6,044 nucleotides of DNA from Gemmatimonadaceae bacterium (GCA_013816695.1 JACDDZ010000110.1:1-6044), one strand, 5' to 3'. Numbered from the stretch's first letter, positions 1-6,036 are shown. A program made the numbers and translations. Notes: generated by a model from the sequence alone, not told the origin.

Positions 1-731
1 CCATGCTCGATACTTCGGTTATCGCTAAGTATCATCCTGCCGGCGGTCCCTCCACAAGCGACGTCGTGCCCCTCGTCGCGGTGCCGATGCGGCACGGCAT
101 GACGATTGGCGAAATGGCGCTCATGTACAAGGACGCTCTCGGAATCAACGTCGACCTCAGCGTGATTCCGGCGAGAGGCTGGCAGCGCGAGCTATGGTAT
201 GATCGGACGGGACTGCCATGGGTTAAGCCGTCACCCAACATGCCGACACTGCAGAGCGCAATGCTGTATCCGGGAACAGTGATGTTCGAAGCGACAAACG
301 TCTCAGTCGGCCGTGGAACTCCAACGGCATTCCAGATCATCGGCGCGCCGTGGCTCAAGTCAGCCGCAGTGGTGAAGATGCTCACTGAACGTGAGATGCG
401 CGGAGTGCGCTTCACGGCCGAAGAGTTCACCCCCGTGAATCCGACAGACTCGAAGTATTCAGGGAAGCGCATACCAGGAATCCGGATTTCGGTCACCAAC
501 CGGAGTGGGTTGCAGGCAGTTCGAGTTGGAGCAGCGTTGCTCTGGGCAATCAACAAGACGTCGCCGGATTCGCTGCGTGTGAACGCTTCGAGTTTTGACC
601 GTCTGCTCGGCTCGCCAGCCATTCGCGAGGCTTTGCTTCGCGGCGAGGATCCCGACAAGCTGATGGATCGGGAGTTTCAGCCAGTCTACGAGTTTCGGGA
701 AAGGACCCGGAAGTACCTGCTCTACAAGTAG
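1..731 (+). CDS. DUF1343 / NamZ-type exo-beta-N-acetylmuramidase, C-terminal part (5' end outside window)
   Basis: The visible 242 residues match the C-terminal two thirds of the DUF1343 family (NamZ, Pfam PF07075). Family landmarks seen in order are PMRHGMTIGEMA (about residues 28-39 of the visible part), VIPARGWQRELWYD, TGLPWVKPSPNMPT, a YPGTVMFEATNVSVGRGT stretch, and QIIGAPWL. Characterised NamZ enzymes release N-acetylmuramic acid from the non-reducing ends of peptidoglycan fragments, in the periplasm or outside the cell. The first ATG in the window (position 3) is unlikely to be the real start: the frame is open to the left edge and the family is usually about 350-420 residues, so the signal peptide and the N-terminal domain lie upstream. 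The gene ends in TAG at 729-731, 41 nt before the next start. Family membership is firm. Enzymatic activity is inferred because the N-terminal part cannot be seen. Confidence 0.88.
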   Translation, partial: MLDTSVIAKYHPAGGPSTSDVVPLVAVPMRHGMTIGEMALMYKDALGINVDLSVIPARGWQRELWYDRTGLPWVKPSPNMPTLQSAMLYPGTVMFEATNVSVGRGTPTAFQIIGAPWLKSAAVVKMLTEREMRGVRFTAEEFTPVNPTDSKYSGKRIPGIRISVTNRSGLQAVRVGAALLWAINKTSPDSLRVNASSFDRLLGSPAIREALLRGEDPDKLMDREFQPVYEFRERTRKYLLYK

Positions 732-760
732 AACGCCTTTTGCAGAGAGACGTAAGCCTC

Positions 761-766
761 AAGGAG
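761..766 (+). promoter_or_regulatory. Shine-Dalgarno site AAGGAG deciding the start at 773
   Basis: AAGGAG lies 6 nt upstream of the ATG at 773. It is the clearest ribosome binding site in the window. It selects 773 over the in-frame ATG at 740, which has no such site and would put eleven non-hydrophobic residues before the signal peptide. Confidence 0.85.
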
Positions 767-772
767 ATCCGG

Positions 773-1102
773 ATGAAGAAGCTCTTATTTGCGGCTGCAC
801 TCGTTGCAGCCAGTGCGTGCGCTGGACGGCAGGTGGAAGTCACTACGGGCGCCGAGCCTGCAGCTGATGTCGGAATCCACCTCACCAACAACCTGAGCCA
901 GGCGGTCAACGTTTACGTGACCACCGGCGGCACCGACATCCTGCTCAAGCAGGTCGCTGCGAACTCAACCGAACATTTGCCTGTCCGCGGGATCGGGGCT
1001 GGAACAAACGTGACGCTAAAGGCCGTCACTGTTGACGGCACCAGAACCTACACCCGCAAGGACATAGTTCTGACCACCATGTACGAGTGGCGAGTTCCGT
1101 GA
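773..1102 (+). CDS. Small predicted lipoprotein of unknown function (109 aa)
   Basis: I do not recognise a named family. The protein begins MKKLLFAAALVAASAC, a short basic n-region plus hydrophobic core ending in a lipobox-like ASAC, with Cys16 as the predicted lipidated residue. The -3 position is Ala rather than the preferred Leu, so the lipobox is imperfect. The mature part (about 94 residues) has alternating hydrophobic and polar residues with many Val, Thr and Gly (for example NVYVTTGGTDILLKQV, residues about 46-61), which suggests a small beta-sandwich anchored at a membrane. It ends in WRVP. The start at 773 is set by AAGGAG at 761-766. It follows the NamZ-like gene by 41 nt and precedes a strong terminator, so it is the last gene of the first unit. 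A cell-envelope location is inferred; no function can be given. Confidence 0.8.
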   Translation: MKKLLFAAALVAASACAGRQVEVTTGAEPAADVGIHLTNNLSQAVNVYVTTGGTDILLKQVAANSTEHLPVRGIGAGTNVTLKAVTVDGTRTYTRKDIVLTTMYEWRVP

Positions 1103-1207
1103 GGCTCTGCTAGCCATAACGTGGCTCTGTGCGTAGTTTTACGGGTCGAAGGGTAGGTCAACTTCGACCCTTTTTTTTTGTTCTTTTCCGTCCCCACCTG
1201 TGGGTGA
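1103..1207 (+). other. Only real intergenic gap (105 nt): small hairpin, terminator, presumed leader of the downstream operon
   Basis: Besides the terminator, this gap holds a 5-bp inverted repeat AGCCA-N5-TGGCT (1112-1126), a direct repeat of GGCTCTG (1103-1109 and 1123-1129, offset 20 nt), and a short palindrome CCCAC-CT-GTGGG (1193-1204) just before the downstream ATG. A promoter for the downstream operon should lie here, but no convincing -35/-10 pair is visible. No Shine-Dalgarno sequence stands at a usable distance from the ATG at 1208. The small repeats may be chance. Confidence 0.4.
1143..1179 (+). terminator. Rho-independent terminator after the small lipoprotein gene
   Basis: A perfect 9-bp stem, GGGTCGAAG (1143-1151) with CTTCGACCC (1162-1170), encloses a 10-nt loop and is followed directly by nine T residues (1171-1179), then GTTCTTTT. 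It lies 40 nt after the lipoprotein stop codon and 28 nt before the start of the phosphatidyltransferase gene. It separates the upstream unit from the inositol-lipid/dehydrogenase unit. Confidence 0.93.
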
Positions 1208-1900
1208 ATGAAAGCAATCTGGAGCGAGCTTACCAACGTCTATCTCCGTATCATCAGTCCGATAGCGGACCTGTTGGTGCGGACGGGAGTCAGTCCCAAT
1301 ACCCTGACCACCGTTGGAACCCTCTGCACGCTCGCTGGCTCCGTGGCTTATGGCATGGGCCACATTAAGACCGGCGGCTGGATCATCGGCATTACAGCCA
1401 TATTCGACGTTCTGGACGGCACCGTCGCCCGGAAATCAGGCAAGTCAACAGTGTTCGGTGCTTTTTATGACTCGACACTCGACCGTGTCGCCGACGGCGG
1501 AGTTCTCCTGGGACTCGCGTACTTCTTTGCGACCAGCCCCGTGCACCAGAGTCTCAGAATGGTTGTTATGTGTTTCATCTGCCTCATTGGTACGTATCTC
1601 ATTTCGTACACCAGGGCCCGGGCCGAAGCCCTTGGCATCGATGCGAAGGTCGGCATCATGCAGCGGCCTGAACGTGTGATCCTCCTCTGTGCGCCGCAGG
1701 CTCTTTTTGGACTCGCTCTCGGCGGCCTTGTGCTCAAGGGGATCGTTATCCTTCTGACGGTCACGGCCTGGTGGACGGCAATTCACCGCATCCTGTTTGT
1801 CCGCCGCGCCACGCTTCACCCGGTAGCGTCCCCACTTCGGGTCGTCACCGACATCCCCAAGCAATCATCGATCGCAGCGTCCCGCCGCGCTCAATCCTGA
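1208..1900 (+). CDS. CDP-alcohol phosphatidyltransferase, probable phosphatidylinositol-phosphate synthase (230 aa)
   Basis: This is an integral membrane enzyme that moves a phosphatidyl group from CDP-diacylglycerol to an alcohol. The complete family signature DxxDGxxAR-x8-GxxxDxxxD is present: Asp67, Asp70, Gly71, Ala74, Arg75, Gly84, Asp88 and Asp92. The Asp residues bind the metal ions and the last acts as base in the family. About six hydrophobic segments follow an amphipathic N-terminus (roughly 33-52, 56-70, 96-111, 117-134, 157-176, 178-196). Residues 133-156 read SYTRARAE...RPER, as in bacterial phosphatidylinositol-phosphate synthases, where this region contacts the inositol phosphate. 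An in-frame TGA at 1205-1207 touches the ATG, so no earlier start is possible. The next gene, inositol-phosphate synthase, begins 2 nt after the stop and would supply the substrate. Alternatives are phosphatidylglycerolphosphate synthase or another polar-head-group transferase. The family is certain; the substrate is inferred from motif and neighbour. Confidence 0.88.
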   Translation: MKAIWSELTNVYLRIISPIADLLVRTGVSPNTLTTVGTLCTLAGSVAYGMGHIKTGGWIIGITAIFDVLDGTVARKSGKSTVFGAFYDSTLDRVADGGVLLGLAYFFATSPVHQSLRMVVMCFICLIGTYLISYTRARAEALGIDAKVGIMQRPERVILLCAPQALFGLALGGLVLKGIVILLTVTAWWTAIHRILFVRRATLHPVASPLRVVTDIPKQSSIAASRRAQS

Positions 1901-1902
1901 AT

Positions 1903-3249
1903 ATGGAGAATACAGCTTTGCCCGCTTCGGCCTCTCCGGAAAGCCGCACCCCAGTAGCGCCTCCCCATGGAAAACTCGGAATCCTGACACCCGGGCTTGG
2001 CGCCGTTGCAACAACGTTCATCGCGGGCGTTGAAAGTGTACGCCGTGGCTACTCGAAGCCCATTGGATCGCTCACACAGATGGCGACGATCAGACTTGGC
2101 AAGCGCACGGAAAACCGCTCGCCGCTGATCAAGGATTTCGTTCCGCTCGCTGACCTGAACGACATTGTATTCGGTGCGTGGGACCCAATTCCGGATGACG
2201 CGCTCACTGCGGCGCGCAAGGCGGGAGTACTCGAAGAGCGTGATATCGCGCCCATTGCGGATTTTCTCGCGAGCATCAAGCCCATGCCTGCAGTGTTCGA
2301 CAATCATTACGTAACCCGCCTCAACGGTGAGAACGTCAAGCAGGGAAAGACCAAGCGTGATCTTGCCGAGCAGCTGCGGCAGGACATTCGCGATTTCAAG
2401 ACGAAGAACAAGCTGGATCGCGTTGTCATAGTATGGTGTGCCTCAACGGAAATTTTCATCCGTCCCGGACCACAGCACGCAACTATCGAGCAGTTCGAAA
2501 AAGCGATGGAACGGAATGACGAAGCCATTGCACCGTCGATGCTGTACGCGTGGGCCGCAATCATGGAGGGCGTTCCCTACTGCAATGGAGCTCCGAACCT
2601 GGCCGTCGATACACCGGCGCTGCAGCAGCTTGCACTTCAGAAAGGTGTTCCGATTTCCGGCAAGGATTTCAAGACCGGCCAGACGTGGATGAAGACCATC
2701 ATCGCACCGGGCCTGAAAGCGCGCATGCTCGGACTCGCCGGCTGGTACTCGACGAACATTCTCGGAAACCGCGACGGGGAAGTCCTGGACGATCCGCAGT
2801 CGTTCAAGACGAAGGAGGAGTCCAAGCTGAGTGTGCTGCACACAATTCTTCAGCCGGAGCTGTATCCCGACCTGTACAAGGATTTCTCGCACGTAGTGCG
2901 GATTAACTACTATCCGCCGCGCGGCGACAACAAGGAAGGCTGGGACAACATCGACATTATCGGATGGATGAACTATCCGATGCAGATCAAGATCAACTTC
3001 CTGTGCCGCGACTCCATTCTTGCCGCGCCAATTGTTCTGGATCTCGCTCTCTTCTCCGACTTCGCGCACCGCGCGGGCATGAAGGGGATCCAGGAGTGGC
3101 TGTCGTTCTACTACAAGAGTCCGATGGCCGCTGCCGGACTGCAGCCCGAGCACGATCTTTTCATTCAGCAGACCAAGTTGAAGAACACACTTCGCCACCT
3201 CATGGGTGAAGACCAGATCACGCACCTGGGACTCGAGTACTACGCATGA
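1903..3249 (+). CDS. ino1: Inositol-3-phosphate synthase (myo-inositol-1-phosphate synthase, 448 aa)
   Basis: This cytosolic NAD-dependent enzyme converts glucose 6-phosphate to inositol 1-phosphate (1L numbering; the same molecule is called 1D-inositol 3-phosphate), the committed step of inositol synthesis. Visible landmarks are a Rossmann nucleotide loop PGLGAVATTF (30-39), VWCASTE (177-183), NGAPN (228-232), SGKDFKTGQTWMK (252-264), LGNRDG (287-292), GDNKEGWDNID (341-351) and LKNTLRHLMGE (426-436). The Lys-rich SGKDFKTGQT and GDNK blocks correspond to active-site regions of the family. The glycine loop differs from the GxGGNNG form of the eukaryotic enzymes. Length is between the short actinobacterial/archaeal (about 360-390) and eukaryotic (about 510-530) forms. 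A longer frame open from 1771 would overlap the transferase gene by 130 nt and is rejected. ATG 1903 has no clear Shine-Dalgarno sequence and may be read by coupling; TTG 1918, 9 nt after GGAG (1905-1908), is an alternative that removes five residues. Its pairing with the upstream transferase indicates inositol phospholipid synthesis. Confidence 0.93.
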   Translation: MENTALPASASPESRTPVAPPHGKLGILTPGLGAVATTFIAGVESVRRGYSKPIGSLTQMATIRLGKRTENRSPLIKDFVPLADLNDIVFGAWDPIPDDALTAARKAGVLEERDIAPIADFLASIKPMPAVFDNHYVTRLNGENVKQGKTKRDLAEQLRQDIRDFKTKNKLDRVVIVWCASTEIFIRPGPQHATIEQFEKAMERNDEAIAPSMLYAWAAIMEGVPYCNGAPNLAVDTPALQQLALQKGVPISGKDFKTGQTWMKTIIAPGLKARMLGLAGWYSTNILGNRDGEVLDDPQSFKTKEESKLSVLHTILQPELYPDLYKDFSHVVRINYYPPRGDNKEGWDNIDIIGWMNYPMQIKINFLCRDSILAAPIVLDLALFSDFAHRAGMKGIQEWLSFYYKSPMAAAGLQPEHDLFIQQTKLKNTLRHLMGEDQITHLGLEYYA

Positions 3250-3674
3250 ATTTGAGAGGGACGGCGTTCGCGATCGTTGCAGCGATTCTGGTCGGCGCAT
3301 GCACGGAGTCAAACAAGGGTACAGACGTCCGCCACTGGACGGATGATCTTGCCGTGCGCATTTCAGTTGATCCAATGCCGCCCCGGGCGCAGGAACAGAT
3401 TGTTTATAAAGTCATCGTTACCGACAAGAAGTCGAACCAGCCAATCGATACGGGCGAAGGCCGAATCTTCGCGACCAGCCATGACGGCGCGAGTGCAAGC
3501 GATGGGTTGGCAAAGGGCAAGGAAGTCGGCACGTATTACGCGCGGCTTTCTTTCATTACCAGCGGCGACTGGGCAATAGCGCTACAGTTCCGCCGCGACA
3601 CGTCCAACCGCAGGACGGCGCTGCAGCGGATGGACTGGATACAGTCTGTTGCCGCGCCGACGCCCGGCAACTGA
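3246..3674 (+). CDS. Predicted lipoprotein with a YtkA/FixH-like beta domain (142 aa)
   Basis: The N-terminus (about residues 1-19) is a signal peptide with a hydrophobic core, ending in LVGAC, so Cys19 is the likely lipidated residue and the protein should sit on the outer face of a membrane. The mature part looks like the YtkA/FixH-like fold: DLAVRISVDPMPPRAQEQIV (about 34-53) for the first strand and Pro-rich turn, a KVIVTDKKSNQPIDTGEGR stretch where the family has its 'dGkPl.ga.V' segment, and GTYYARLSFITSGDWAIALQ (95-114), which matches the family's 'G.Y...l.f...G.W.l.v' ending. Members of this family are often extracytoplasmic and linked to metal or respiratory functions, but no metal-binding Cys or Met/His cluster is evident here. 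The ATG overlaps the stop codon of the inositol-phosphate synthase gene (ATGA at 3246-3249), so translation is probably coupled. The domain call is from memory of the pattern and is moderate; the function is unknown. Confidence 0.75.
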   Translation: MNLRGTAFAIVAAILVGACTESNKGTDVRHWTDDLAVRISVDPMPPRAQEQIVYKVIVTDKKSNQPIDTGEGRIFATSHDGASASDGLAKGKEVGTYYARLSFITSGDWAIALQFRRDTSNRRTALQRMDWIQSVAAPTPGN

Positions 3675-3675
3675 C

Positions 3676-3969
3676 ATGAAACATTTTTTTCGTACCCAGC
3701 TGACGCCACTCGAAGTTCTCGAGGTGGCGGACAGGTTTTTTCCGACGCTTCCACTCGAGCGCACTGCGCACACTGCCCGCACCCGCACTTTCACGGGCGA
3801 CCTTGGCGCGCTCAATCTCGCTGCGAAGAAGGAAGGCGGCCACTACACTTTTGTCGAAATTCACACGGACCAGATGGGTGAGAGTCGTCTCGACAGAAAC
3901 GCGAAGCGCTTTTTCGTCGAGCTGCACAGAAAGGCCGACCCCGCGCACAAGCTGCAGGCCGCATACTGA
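3676..3969 (+). CDS. Hypothetical protein, 97 aa, unrecognised
   Basis: I do not recognise a family. No signal peptide or membrane segment is visible, so the product is probably cytosolic. An N-terminal amphipathic stretch with TPLEVLEVADRFFPTLPLE (residues 10-28) looks helical. A basic segment RTAHTARTRTF (29-39) follows, then GDLGALNLAAKKEGGHYTFV (41-60), which looks like beta strands. The end carries a distinctive HTDQMGESRLDRNAKRFFVE (63-82) and a charged tail. The ATG at 3676 lies 1 nt after the stop of the lipoprotein gene, and the TGA overlaps the ATG of E1 alpha (TGATG at 3967-3971), so it is translated between two coupled genes, which argues that it is real. An upstream ATG in the same frame at 3649 would overlap the lipoprotein gene and is not needed. 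A terminator-like hairpin lies inside its first codons (3704-3741). A link to E1 alpha is suggested only by position. Confidence 0.72.
   Translation: MKHFFRTQLTPLEVLEVADRFFPTLPLERTAHTARTRTFTGDLGALNLAAKKEGGHYTFVEIHTDQMGESRLDRNAKRFFVELHRKADPAHKLQAAY
3704..3741 (+). other. Intragenic terminator-like hairpin followed by T6
   Basis: CGCCACTCGA (3704-3713) pairs with TCGA-G-GTGGCG (3719-3729), giving ten base pairs with one bulged G (3723) and a 5-nt loop. After six further bases (GACAGG) comes a run of six T (3736-3741). The gap between stem and T run is longer than in standard intrinsic terminators, and the sequence is coding, so a role in attenuation is only a possibility. Confidence 0.35.
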
Positions 3970-5066
3970 TGGCACGTCGCGGTAACCGCGGCGAGACAGA
4001 CACAGCGCTCTCCCGCGATCAGCAGCTCGAGATTTACTACTACATGCGATTGACCCGGTCCCTTGAAGAGAGGCTGGTCAATCTTTACCGACAGACAAAA
4101 GTCGTGGGCGGGCTCTTTCGCTCGCTGGGCCAGGAAGCGGACGCCGTCGGCAGCGCATACGCCCTGGATCGGAACAAGGGTGACATACTCTCGCCGCTCA
4201 TCCGGAACCTCGGGTCAATGCTCGTGCAGGGTGCCACACCGCTGGAGATCCTCAGGCAGTACATGGCCAAGGGCGACTCACCTACACGCGGCCGCGAGCT
4301 CAACATCCACTTCGGTGACCTCGTGCGCGGGTTTGTCGGGCAGATCTCGCATCTCGGCGACATGGTTCCCGTCATGGCGGGAGTCACTCTTTCGTTCAAG
4401 ATGCGCGGCGAGAATCGTGTTGGCCTCGTGTATGTGGGAGACGGCGCAACGTCCACCGGTGCGTTCCACGAGGGAATCAATTTCGCAGCAGTGCAGAAAT
4501 GCCCGCTGGTGGTGGTTGTCGAGAACAATGGCTACGCCTATTCAACTCCGCTGTCGAAGCAGACGGCGGCCAGGCAGTTCACCGACAAGGCATCGGGTTA
4601 CGGGATCGCCGCGGAACAGGCGGACGGCAATGATGCAATCGCTACGTATGAGGCCACGAAGAGAGCGGTCGATCGCGCGCGGAATGGTGATGGAGTGACG
4701 CTCGTCGAACTGATTACATATCGGCGGAAGGGACACGCAGAGCACGACAATCAGTCATACGTGCCGGCGGGTGAGATTGAAAAGTGGGAAAAGGAAAACG
4801 ATCCAATCGACAGGTATGTGCAATATCTGGGAGAGTCGCTGGACGTTACTCCCAGAGAACTGGCGGCCATCGACGAGCGTGTGCAGGAAGAAATCAATAC
4901 CGCCACCGACACGGCTGAAGCATCACCGATGCCGGAAGCAACCGACTGTCTCATCGGCGTGTACGCCGATCCCCCGTCGGTTGATTCGCTCTGGTTCCGC
5001 CAGGGGATCGCGTCCGCAGTCGAGAAGCACGAGCGTCCCTCCAGCTGGGGGACGCACGATGTCTGA
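3969..5066 (+). CDS. 2-oxoacid dehydrogenase E1 component, alpha subunit (365 aa)
   Basis: This is the thiamine-diphosphate-binding subunit of an alpha2beta2 E1 that decarboxylates a 2-oxoacid and passes the acyl group to the lipoyl domain of E2 in the cytosol. The ThDP motif is intact: GDG at 157-159 and ENN at 185-187, with the usual spacing and GATSTGAFHEGINFAA between them. Other landmarks are LGQEADAVGSA (53-63), RGRELNIHFGD (108-117), which resembles the GRQMPxHFG of branched-chain enzymes, and YRRKGHAEHD (250-259), whose His256 corresponds to the loop His near the cofactor. Length is normal for the family. It starts at an ATG overlapping the previous stop (TGATG) and ends by overlapping the E1 beta start by 8 nt. 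The most likely substrates are branched-chain 2-oxoacids; pyruvate or acetoin are alternatives that motifs alone cannot exclude. Confidence 0.92.
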   Translation: MARRGNRGETDTALSRDQQLEIYYYMRLTRSLEERLVNLYRQTKVVGGLFRSLGQEADAVGSAYALDRNKGDILSPLIRNLGSMLVQGATPLEILRQYMAKGDSPTRGRELNIHFGDLVRGFVGQISHLGDMVPVMAGVTLSFKMRGENRVGLVYVGDGATSTGAFHEGINFAAVQKCPLVVVVENNGYAYSTPLSKQTAARQFTDKASGYGIAAEQADGNDAIATYEATKRAVDRARNGDGVTLVELITYRRKGHAEHDNQSYVPAGEIEKWEKENDPIDRYVQYLGESLDVTPRELAAIDERVQEEINTATDTAEASPMPEATDCLIGVYADPPSVDSLWFRQGIASAVEKHERPSSWGTHDV

Positions 5067-6036
5067 GATCACCTATCTCGAAGCAATCCGCGAGGCGCTT
5101 TTCGAGGAAATGGAGCGCGACAAGAATGTCTTCTGTCTCGGCGAAGACATCGGCAAATACGGTGGTGCGTTCAAGGTCACCGAGGGGCTGCATGAAAAAT
5201 TCGGCGACTCGCGCGTGATCGATACCCCGATTTCCGAGATTGCGATAATTGGTGCAGCGGCAGGCGCGGCCCACATGGGACTGCGTCCCGTCTGCGAGAT
5301 GCAATTCATCGACTTCATCTCCTGCGGGTACGACATGCTTACGAACTACGTGGCTACTGCGCGCTATCGCGCAATGTTGCCATGCCCGATGGTCGTGCGA
5401 GGACCGAGCGGCGGGTATGTGCGCGGAGGTCCATTTCATTCGCAGAATCCCGAAGCCGCGTTCCTGCACACACCGGGACTGAAGATCGTTTACCCCGCAA
5501 CGGCTTCGGACGCAAAAGGACTGATGAAAGCAGCCATACGGGATGAAGACTGCGTACTCTTTTTCGAGCACAAGTATCTCTATCGCCGCATCAAGGAAAC
5601 GATGCCCGATGGCGACCATGTAACACCGATCGGCAAGGCGAGAATCGCACGGGAGGGTAAGGACGTGTCGATCATTACCTACGCTGCAACTGTCTGGAAA
5701 TCGCTTGAAGCCGCGGAGCAGATCGAGAAGGAGGATGGGCTGTCGGTCGAAGTGATCGACCTGCGGTCGCTCCTCCCGATGGATGACGAGGCAATCATCG
5801 CAACGGTGAAGAAGACCAACAGGGTATTGATTGTCCATGAGGACACACGCACAGGCGGTATTGCCGGCGAGATCACGGCCCGCATCAACGAACTCGCTTT
5901 TGAGTGGCTGGATGCGCCCGTCCTGCGTGTAACGGCGGCAGATGTGCCTCTGCCTTACGCTCCCGCCCTCGAGGATTACGTTTTGCCACAGACTTCGGAT
6001 ATCATTAGAGCGGTGCGCCGGCTGGCGGCCTACTAA
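5059..6036 (+). CDS. 2-oxoacid dehydrogenase E1 component, beta subunit (325 aa)
   Basis: This is the partner of E1 alpha, a transketolase-like protein that completes the active site at the alpha/beta interface. An N-terminal pyrimidine-binding domain (about 4-180) shows LGEDIGKYGGAFKVT (27-41), DTPISE (55-60, with the Glu expected to contact the cofactor's aminopyrimidine ring), RGPSGGYVRGGPFHSQNPEA (114-133, with His127 in the conserved HSQ) and FFEHKYLYR (168-176), a form common in branched-chain E1 beta. The C-terminal domain (about 195-320) shows VIDLRSLLPMD (232-242) and VHEDTRTGG (259-267). Length equals the family norm, so the gene is complete. The start is ATG 5059, preceded by GGGGGA (5047-5052, 6 nt spacer) and overlapping the E1 alpha stop by 8 nt. 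A frame open from 4771 would run through E1 alpha and is not the start. The branched-chain 2-oxoacid assignment is likely but not proven. Confidence 0.93.
   Translation: MSEITYLEAIREALFEEMERDKNVFCLGEDIGKYGGAFKVTEGLHEKFGDSRVIDTPISEIAIIGAAAGAAHMGLRPVCEMQFIDFISCGYDMLTNYVATARYRAMLPCPMVVRGPSGGYVRGGPFHSQNPEAAFLHTPGLKIVYPATASDAKGLMKAAIRDEDCVLFFEHKYLYRRIKETMPDGDHVTPIGKARIAREGKDVSIITYAATVWKSLEAAEQIEKEDGLSVEVIDLRSLLPMDDEAIIATVKKTNRVLIVHEDTRTGGIAGEITARINELAFEWLDAPVLRVTAADVPLPYAPALEDYVLPQTSDIIRAVRRLAAY

Noticed and set aside
740..772. Upstream ATG at 740 for the small lipoprotein
   Set aside because: It would put a polar stretch before the signal peptide. AAGGAG at 761-766 points to the ATG at 773.
1134..1141. 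TAGTTTTA resembling the Bacteroidetes TAnnTTTG promoter box
   Set aside because: The last base is wrong, no matching upstream TTTG/TTG box is seen at the proper distance, and the window does not otherwise look like Bacteroidetes.
1771..1902. Upstream extension of inositol-phosphate synthase to an ATG at 1771
   Set aside because: It would overlap the transferase gene by 130 nt and adds residues unlike the family. ATG 1903 gives a normal N-terminus.
2443..3375. Long minus-strand open frame of 310 codons
   Set aside because: It lies opposite the inositol-phosphate synthase gene, whose motifs are unmistakable. The translated minus-strand protein shows no family pattern.
4063..4698. Plus-strand frame of 211 codons
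   Set aside because: Out-of-frame shadow of E1 alpha, rich in Arg, Ser and Trp as expected for a frame-shifted G+C-rich gene.
4771..5058. Upstream extension of E1 beta to 4771
   Set aside because: The added residues lie inside E1 alpha in another frame and are not E1 beta-like. ATG 5059 has a ribosome binding site and gives the standard length.
4951..5838. Minus-strand open frame of 295 codons
   Set aside because: It is antisense to E1 beta, whose motifs run through the whole stretch. The composition looks like a reverse-strand artefact.
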